A stretch of DNA of 59,033 bases, taken from Gammaproteobacteria bacterium. GTDB lineage: Bacteria; Pseudomonadota; Gammaproteobacteria; Pseudomonadales; Azotimanducaceae. Under the pieces are notes generated by a model. It ran no database searches, was not told the origin of the DNA, and was given only the letters and a program-made list of their open reading frames with translations. The position numbers and the translations under genes are program-made. The stretch spans positions 1 to 59,033 of the forward strand of contig VYDB01000007.1 of assembly GCA_009843635.1 (NCBI GenBank), written 5' to 3'. This document shows, one piece after another, positions 55,501 to 59,033 of this stretch. The first letter of the stretch is position 1. Each line of letters opens with the position of its first letter.

Positions 55501-58500
55501 TGGCGCTGCCGGTGGCGGACGCGACCGTGACGATAGACGACGCGGTGCGCCGCGCCCTGACCGTCACGAAGCCCGCCAACGGCCGCATCACGGGGCCGGG
55601 CATCGACTGCGGCGACCAGGGGACGGACTGCTCCGAGGTTCACTTGGACGGCGCGTCCGTGACCCTGAAGGCGGCGGCGGACCCGGGCCACCTGCTGAGG
55701 GGTTGGACGGGGGATTGTTCGGGGACGGGCGACTGCGCCCTCACGATGGACGGGGACAAGTCTGTGGGCGCCTCTTTCGCGGCCGAGCGCACGCTGACCG
55801 TGGCGAAGCCGTCCACCGGCAAGGTGACCGGCACGGCGAATGGCGCTGCGGTGATCGACTGCGGCACGGACTGCGCCGAGACGCTGATCGACGGGACGGT
55901 GGTGGCGTTGCGGGCCGTGGCGGCGGACGGCTACCGGTTCGACGCCTGGGGCGGCGCCTGCGCGTCGGAGGCGACGGCGTCCTGCTCGGTGACGCTGGAC
56001 GCGGACAAGTCAGTGAGCGTGGCCTTCGCTTCAAAGGGCTGCGCCGCCGGGGACCGGCGCTGGGCGGTGGACGGCAACGCCTGCACCGGCTCGGTCACGG
56101 GTGCCTCCAACGGCCAGACGAGGACGGCGATCGACGGTAGCGACCCCACCCGGGGTTCAGCATTGTTCAAGTGCGACGGCGGCACTTGGACGGAGCAGTC
56201 GGGCAGCACCTGCACCGTCGCCCTTGCATGCGGATCCTCGGAGAACAGTTGCCTGCCCGCCGGGGTCAACCTGACGGACACTGCCGACGCCGCCGCGAAG
56301 AACGGCCAGTGCGAGGGCAGGGAAGCTGACGGCTGCCGAAACGGGACGACCTTCCGGGACCGGACGGATGTCTTGCTGAAAAACGGCGCCTGCGGGTCCG
56401 GGACCAACCAGTGCGCAAGTGGGAGCTATGTGCATCGGGACGACACGACGCGGAGGAACCAGTGGCGCTGCCAAGGCATCGATGCCGAGGACCGCTGGGC
56501 GTGCGAGGGCATTGACGGCTCGAAGAACTGGAGTTGCAGCTACGGCAGCCAGTCGAAGTCCTGCAGCGTTCCCGTCAGCGCCACTGACCGCTCCTGCAGC
56601 GACATCACCGCCTACGCAACGGACGCGGACTGCTTCACGTGCAAGCCCTGCGCCGGGGCGAACGAGGAGCCGGACGGCGCCTGCAACTGCGTGTGCAAAA
56701 CCGGGCATCACCGCCACAACGGCGCGTGCGTCGAGAACCCGATGTGCTCCAGCCCGCTGGTCGGGAACGCCTGCAAGGTGGGCAGCCCGATGAACTTCGT
56801 CAACTCGGCGGTTTACGGCCAGTGCAAAAAGACCGAAGCGGATCCTTGCGTTGATGTTCGCAACTACAGCGACCTGCCAGACGCCGCTCCCCAAAATGGC
56901 GTTTGCGGCACTTCGAAAAACGCCTGCAATCCAGGTACGGCTGTCAACAAGAAGAGCGTGACAGGAAAGTACACTTGGGACTGCGAGGGCATCGCCGGAA
57001 CCAATAACTGGAGGTGTGTCGGGGCCAACGGCTCGAAGACTTGGGACTGCAGGAATGGGGGCTTGACCCAAAGTTGCAGCCTGGCCGCGTCAGGAACAAG
57101 CGCTTCGTGCAGCGAAACCGTTGCGGCGGGCAAGGCCGTCGGCTGCTTCGCCTGCAAGTCGGGCTACGAGTCTTACGACGGCGGTTGCGTTGCCGAGTGC
57201 GGGGCCAACGAGGTTCGCAACTCCAACAGGACTTGCGTTTGCAAGTCAGGCCATTCAAGGGTCAGCGGGAAGTGCGTCAAGGTCCACAGGCTGATCGTCG
57301 ATGTCGAACCTCGGCGGAAGGGCACGGTGACCACGGACGATGCGCTGGGCGGGGACTTCAGCTGCTCCACGAGCTGCTACACCCACGTCGAGGACCAAAG
57401 GGACGTCACCCTCTCGGTACGCTCCGAGACGGGCTACAGCTGTGCCCTGTCCTCAACGTCCTTCAGGATGACGTCGGAGAGGACCGTGACGGCAACGTGC
57501 GGCTGCGCGTCGGGCTACGAGAAGGACGCCCAAGGGGACTGCGTCAGGGCGCACACGCTGACGGTCACAGTCAAGCCCGCCGGGAAGGGCACGGTGACGA
57601 CGGACGACACGCTCGACGGGGTCTTCAGCTGCTCCACGAACTGTTCCGAGCGCGTCAAGCGCAACAAGGACGTCTCCCTGTCAGTGACGCCCAAGTTCGG
57701 CTACAAATGCGACCTGACCGAAGCTTCGTTCACGATGACGTCGGACAAGACCGTAACGGCGAATTGCAGCTGCAAGCCAGGATATCACCCGCATGGGAAC
57801 GGCTGCGCGCTAAACCCGTCTTGCTCAAGCCCGCTTGTGTTGAACCAGTGCGGGCTGTCGAGCGCGTTCGAAGACTTGGAGGATTCGGTCAAGCATGGCA
57901 AGCGCAAACCAACCAAACCGGAAGGGTGCGAGGAAGGAACCTATGGTGACCTTGACGACGTTGCGCCGAAGAACGGAAGGTGCGGCAACGCGGCCAACCA
58001 ATGCGTCGGCGACATCACCGCAACGAACAAGAGGCAAACGACTGAAGCCTACCTATGGGACTGCGTTGGGGTTGACGGCTCAAAGGACAACTGGATATGC
58101 AAGGGGCAGGACGGCCACCAAAAGTGGCAATGCAACAGCGGCTCGAGGTTCGAGCGTTGCCAGATTCCCGAGACTGGCGTGGAGACCGGAACCCACGACC
58201 AAGGGGGCACGACTGTCCGGGCCACCAGCGCGAGTTGCGAGTCCTGCAAGCCCGGCTACGTGCTGAAGGACGATAACTGCAAGAAGAAGGCCCCACCACC
58301 ACCTCTGACGGCCAAACCCGGTGGCGACAACGGCCGCTACGGCGTCCGCTTCATAGGCGGCACCGGGCCGTTCGGCGGCAGGGTGGGCCTCTACACGGCG
58401 ACGGTGTCCGCCTCGGCGGAAGGGGGCGTTAAGCCCTACGAATTCCAATGGTCGGATCACACGATCGCCGGTGCCCAAGTGACCTACGGCTTCCCCCTTA

Positions 58501-58838
58501 ACCAAGTGTTTCCGGTCACCAGAACCGTTACGGTCACGGACGAGGCCACGCCCAAAGGCAAAGCCACCGCGACTGCCACCATTGGCGGGTCAACGGCGGC
58601 AAGCGCGGCTGCGGGGGGCAGCGATGAGGACTTTGCGTTCGAGGTGCCGCTCGGCGCCGAAATGGTCTTCGTCTGGAGCGGGGAAGGCGAGGTGACGGCG
58701 CGCTCGGAGGACGCCGGGGTGGTCCAAGTCATCGTCTCCTCCCCGTCAATTCGGATAGCGGGCGTGGGCGTTGGGGAGACGCAGGTGGTCTTTAAGGCGG
58801 GGGACGAGGAAATGGCGCTGCCGGTGGTGGTGCGGTGA
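49581..58838 (+). CDS. giant modular cysteine-rich surface-type protein (3,085 aa)
   Basis: The exported protein starts with a signal peptide (best from ATG 49605). By approximate residue: 150-270 TNFR/EGF-like Cys repeats; 405-645 two Calx-beta-like domains; 647-1057 four fibronectin III domains; 1058-1167 Calx-beta; 1170-1278 cadherin-like; then a roughly 390-residue unit (fibronectin III, Ig-like, Calx-beta, InlB-type repeat) present twice in tandem (about 1283-1677 and 1677-2070); a further InlB-type repeat; 2150-2900 three Cys-rich modules split by two more InlB-type repeats; then a PKD-like and a beta-rich end. No LPXTG or autotransporter barrel is seen, so the secretion route is unclear. 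It probably mediates adhesion. Either GTG 49581 or ATG 49605 could be the start. Confidence 0.85.
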   Translation: MSALRGWLMRPVRLAAHFALAAAAAWALAQGTTPAERAAAPANRAPELALPAGGVLVRAGESASVVVEALDPDILADGAPEAVWLGVELRSGSHAPPPWLVRTAWSAGPSERPRLELGIAPPFDAAPGSFTVEAGATDSRGLSTLARFGVTVLPPRCGPLEIDEDGTCVRCPENRLPDGSRSFCELCPSGTERPVGAPSCAACAAGLSSEAGGACGCGPAGVLDEGRCVECPPHTEGAAEGNWCAACPSGTERPAGSPECATAVLATASKSALAPVQDAARAREVAVVASLVGGGRELWEDAGEVQVRLKLKPKPSAGNYAGCRLRLSAGSEAGASDVTFSNRRKLTPDNGWSGQTGLMTVVDDALDEGDETLVVEGYCASSGNGADPKHKALVSRPLTLTIRDNDAALSLSVAPDAIGESLGRQAVEVAAVLSRPAPRPVEVPLTLGAGAYSVAGTRRISIAAGGVRGATALAITPADDSNATDDAVAIEGTAAGHRVTGTTLTIREPVIAGGVDISGLGVALSVSPTALREGKRGAHRVSATLTGVPVPEADVAMVLAVGGTATEGASHDFTLKGGRDWRKLAVAANDPFLTAGTKVTVSARADGIDEGDETVTFSVAQVAWGTTVVPLRPPATATLTITEAWEAPAAPTGLAASPSPGDERHGLDVAWEAVAANPPVDGYVVRHRKVSDPPAKWTASKPQPGLRAAVTGLSAGTRYEVRVRADNAAGQGAESGSAFARTADGNCTVGAPQVANPSGARAATELEVAWEAAACAPAASISNYVVRYREDPVVEGVANAWLRETSNGLTATLAGLAPDTAYVVEVRAVATGGDNGPWSPAGRGRTGLDARLPPRVAAPDVAASADRGDAQLDVAWHRVTWTDANGVAQPVSDYQYRYRPDGGDWTMPTDARATDAETATMTRTLAGLASGTWHEVQVRGVNRPQGAAHPGKWSEPGRGRTWGVPDRVQEPAAYGAGGSAAVVWEAPDDGGSPISDYDVRFRTDGARSWTTHPYAGCGSAGCEMETTIKAAAAKVQVRAGNSVGKGAWSPTAKVQALKLLRASYGTSEATVAEGAALQVAVRLDSAADRAVAVPLTATGDADAFRLDGAAGGRVSFSAGESAKTFELAALQDADREEDAVTLSFGPLPAGVLAGSPATLAVTIQDDDGNREPEFPGAEAIRPVPENSAAGAAVGAPVAATDEDGDTLTYSLAGADSAAFTIDAATGQVRVGPDTAIDFEGGPSSYALQVDVSDGKDETGGADSGVDASIALTVEVTDVLEPPPQPDAPTLKPGVRSISAGWSVPAQSGPPVMGYGLAYRAAGSADWTDVPLMGTAAEAGIDGLSPGAAYQVRVRAVSDEGTGPWSVAAVANTLPAVLVEASEAQPVIGADGAPASVTLTAQVEASGGKLEGRWRRSDRDGTAQVLSEPMALQSGQAVTLPASSSSPGWWLYALEVSHELEGRESSTAQGAEVEWLPTVVLSAKPAAVSEGSARTVKVSAALTGDSATDAAKAVSVTVAGGTATAGEDFAEVEGFSIGIPGGASSAAGTFELSALADSADEGAETVLVSGSADRAGTALPVVGATVLIEEANATLTVAHPANGHVTGVDGGGATVIDCGSGGRSDCAETAARGTVVTLTPTADADHGFGGWTGDCSGRDRCKVVLDADRTVGARFAALPGSPSALSLSPANHDRLEASWEAPAGKGTGIMAYELRHRMPGTQAWAAGASLGARTKANIPGLAAGARYEAQVRAVAKEGKGPWSPLGEAVTLPSVSLSVDAARPAIGVGGLAVAATLTARATAAEGPLTGRWVQRTADGFITVNGQPFAMEGARDYQAAFSHDAPGLRAYGLMVSHGPNQAAGEVGGVVEVRWLPTVALSAAPSAVAEGGGARQVAVTARLTGSAVEDVAKSVTVRVAGGTATAGTDFKTVDDFAIALPAGTREAVGRFELAPVSDADQEGAETVVVSGSAVQDGVALPVADATVTIDDAVRRALTVTKPANGRITGPGIDCGDQGTDCSEVHLDGASVTLKAAADPGHLLRGWTGDCSGTGDCALTMDGDKSVGASFAAERTLTVAKPSTGKVTGTANGAAVIDCGTDCAETLIDGTVVALRAVAADGYRFDAWGGACASEATASCSVTLDADKSVSVAFASKGCAAGDRRWAVDGNACTGSVTGASNGQTRTAIDGSDPTRGSALFKCDGGTWTEQSGSTCTVALACGSSENSCLPAGVNLTDTADAAAKNGQCEGREADGCRNGTTFRDRTDVLLKNGACGSGTNQCASGSYVHRDDTTRRNQWRCQGIDAEDRWACEGIDGSKNWSCSYGSQSKSCSVPVSATDRSCSDITAYATDADCFTCKPCAGANEEPDGACNCVCKTGHHRHNGACVENPMCSSPLVGNACKVGSPMNFVNSAVYGQCKKTEADPCVDVRNYSDLPDAAPQNGVCGTSKNACNPGTAVNKKSVTGKYTWDCEGIAGTNNWRCVGANGSKTWDCRNGGLTQSCSLAASGTSASCSETVAAGKAVGCFACKSGYESYDGGCVAECGANEVRNSNRTCVCKSGHSRVSGKCVKVHRLIVDVEPRRKGTVTTDDALGGDFSCSTSCYTHVEDQRDVTLSVRSETGYSCALSSTSFRMTSERTVTATCGCASGYEKDAQGDCVRAHTLTVTVKPAGKGTVTTDDTLDGVFSCSTNCSERVKRNKDVSLSVTPKFGYKCDLTEASFTMTSDKTVTANCSCKPGYHPHGNGCALNPSCSSPLVLNQCGLSSAFEDLEDSVKHGKRKPTKPEGCEEGTYGDLDDVAPKNGRCGNAANQCVGDITATNKRQTTEAYLWDCVGVDGSKDNWICKGQDGHQKWQCNSGSRFERCQIPETGVETGTHDQGGTTVRATSASCESCKPGYVLKDDNCKKKAPPPPLTAKPGGDNGRYGVRFIGGTGPFGGRVGLYTATVSASAEGGVKPYEFQWSDHTIAGAQVTYGFPLNQVFPVTRTVTVTDEATPKGKATATATIGGSTAASAAAGGSDEDFAFEVPLGAEMVFVWSGEGEVTARSEDAGVVQVIVSSPSIRIAGVGVGETQVVFKAGDEEMALPVVVR

Positions 58839-58864
58839 GAGTTCCGGGGTAAGGAGATAGAGAT

Positions 58865-59033
58865 ATGGGGGCGAAGAAGGAAACAACTGTATGCCCGCGG
58901 GTTCCCGGCAACTTGGGCTGGGCGATGGCCGCGCCTTTCCGGTCGGTTCTGCCGGATGGCCTGTGCCGCGGCATTCTCAGGCCAGCCTCTGTCATGGCGT
59001 TGGGGTTGGTGGCGGTGGGCTGCGGGGGCGGAG
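58865..59033 (+). CDS. probable lipoprotein, 5' part only
   Basis: An open frame starts at ATG 58865 with AAGGAG eight bases upstream and runs through the window edge (56 codons). The text MGAKKETTVCPRVPGNLGWA leads to a hydrophobic stretch and a lipobox-like LVAVGC followed by glycines. It lies 26 bases after the giant gene and is probably co-transcribed. Its function cannot be judged from this part. Confidence 0.55.
   Translation, partial: MGAKKETTVCPRVPGNLGWAMAAPFRSVLPDGLCRGILRPASVMALGLVAVGCGGG

Noticed and set aside
50961-55691. 1,576-codon open frame antisense to the giant gene
   Set aside because: High GC and codon bias leave antisense frames open; the text has no domain, only Arg/His/Gly-rich sequence, while the plus strand encodes clear domains.

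Overview
The window reads as a high-GC gammaproteobacterial chromosome. The taxonomic clues are gene order: rpmB-rpmG-mutM (0-1.4 kb, as in Escherichia coli), ilvI-ilvH-ilvC-pssA-msrP (1.5-6.6 kb, as in Pseudomonas) and dsbD-aroQ-accB-prmA-DUF3426-purH (41.8-47.7 kb, the Pseudomonas order with accC, dusB, fis and purD missing). Many Tat-exported oxidoreductases, a TonB-dependent receptor and a very large surface-type protein suggest a free-living or host-associated aquatic organism; that last point is inference.

Layout. 0-7.7 kb: ribosomal proteins L28 and L33, MutM, the branched-chain amino acid operon, PssA, MsrP without its usual MsrQ partner, and a membrane-bound hydrolase. 7.8-11.2 kb: a pyrophosphate-type phosphofructokinase facing a membrane pyrophosphatase, so two pyrophosphate-linked energy enzymes sit together. 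11.3-21.5 kb, minus strand: an accessory oxidoreductase region with a DadA/PuuB-like oxidase, a membrane protein, an AraC regulator with a SnoaL-like front domain, a GcvT-like protein, two coupled CrtI/PYROXD2-like flavoproteins and a DUF5916 outer membrane protein. 21.8-39.8 kb, plus strand: three paralogous Tat-exported spermidine-dehydrogenase-like flavoproteins, interleaved with a TPR-sulfotransferase, a TonB receptor, an NhaC-type antiporter, a secreted cupin, a PLP dehydratase, an enoyl-CoA hydratase-like protein, a ferric-reductase-like membrane protein, an alpha/beta hydrolase lipoprotein, an amidohydrolase and a cyclophilin. Together these look like uptake plus periplasmic and cytoplasmic oxidation of amines or related nitrogen compounds. 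39.9-47.7 kb: DUF2333, a lipoprotein, DsbD and the aroQ-to-purH housekeeping cluster.

47.7-59.0 kb is the most unusual part. Directly after purH comes a protein that appears to join a DotH/IcmK-like type IV secretion domain to a DsbA-like thioredoxin domain. A small exported protein follows, then a 3,085-codon modular cysteine-rich protein (Calx-beta, fibronectin III, cadherin, InlB-type repeats and three long Cys-rich modules), then the start of a lipoprotein that runs off the window. I infer a dedicated oxidative-folding and surface-display locus.

Several non-coding repeats are visible: a two-hairpin element in three copies (14.5, 29.8 and 48.9 kb) whose first hairpin changes sequence while keeping its pairing; a 103-bp MITE-like element with perfect 26-bp ends (21.6 kb); palindromic inserts inside prmA and a CrtI-like gene, one related to an intergenic copy at 12.6-12.75 kb; and a 15-bp perfect dyad before the TonB receptor gene. 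I saw no tRNA, rRNA or CRISPR array. No gene-free stretch exceeds 300 bp.
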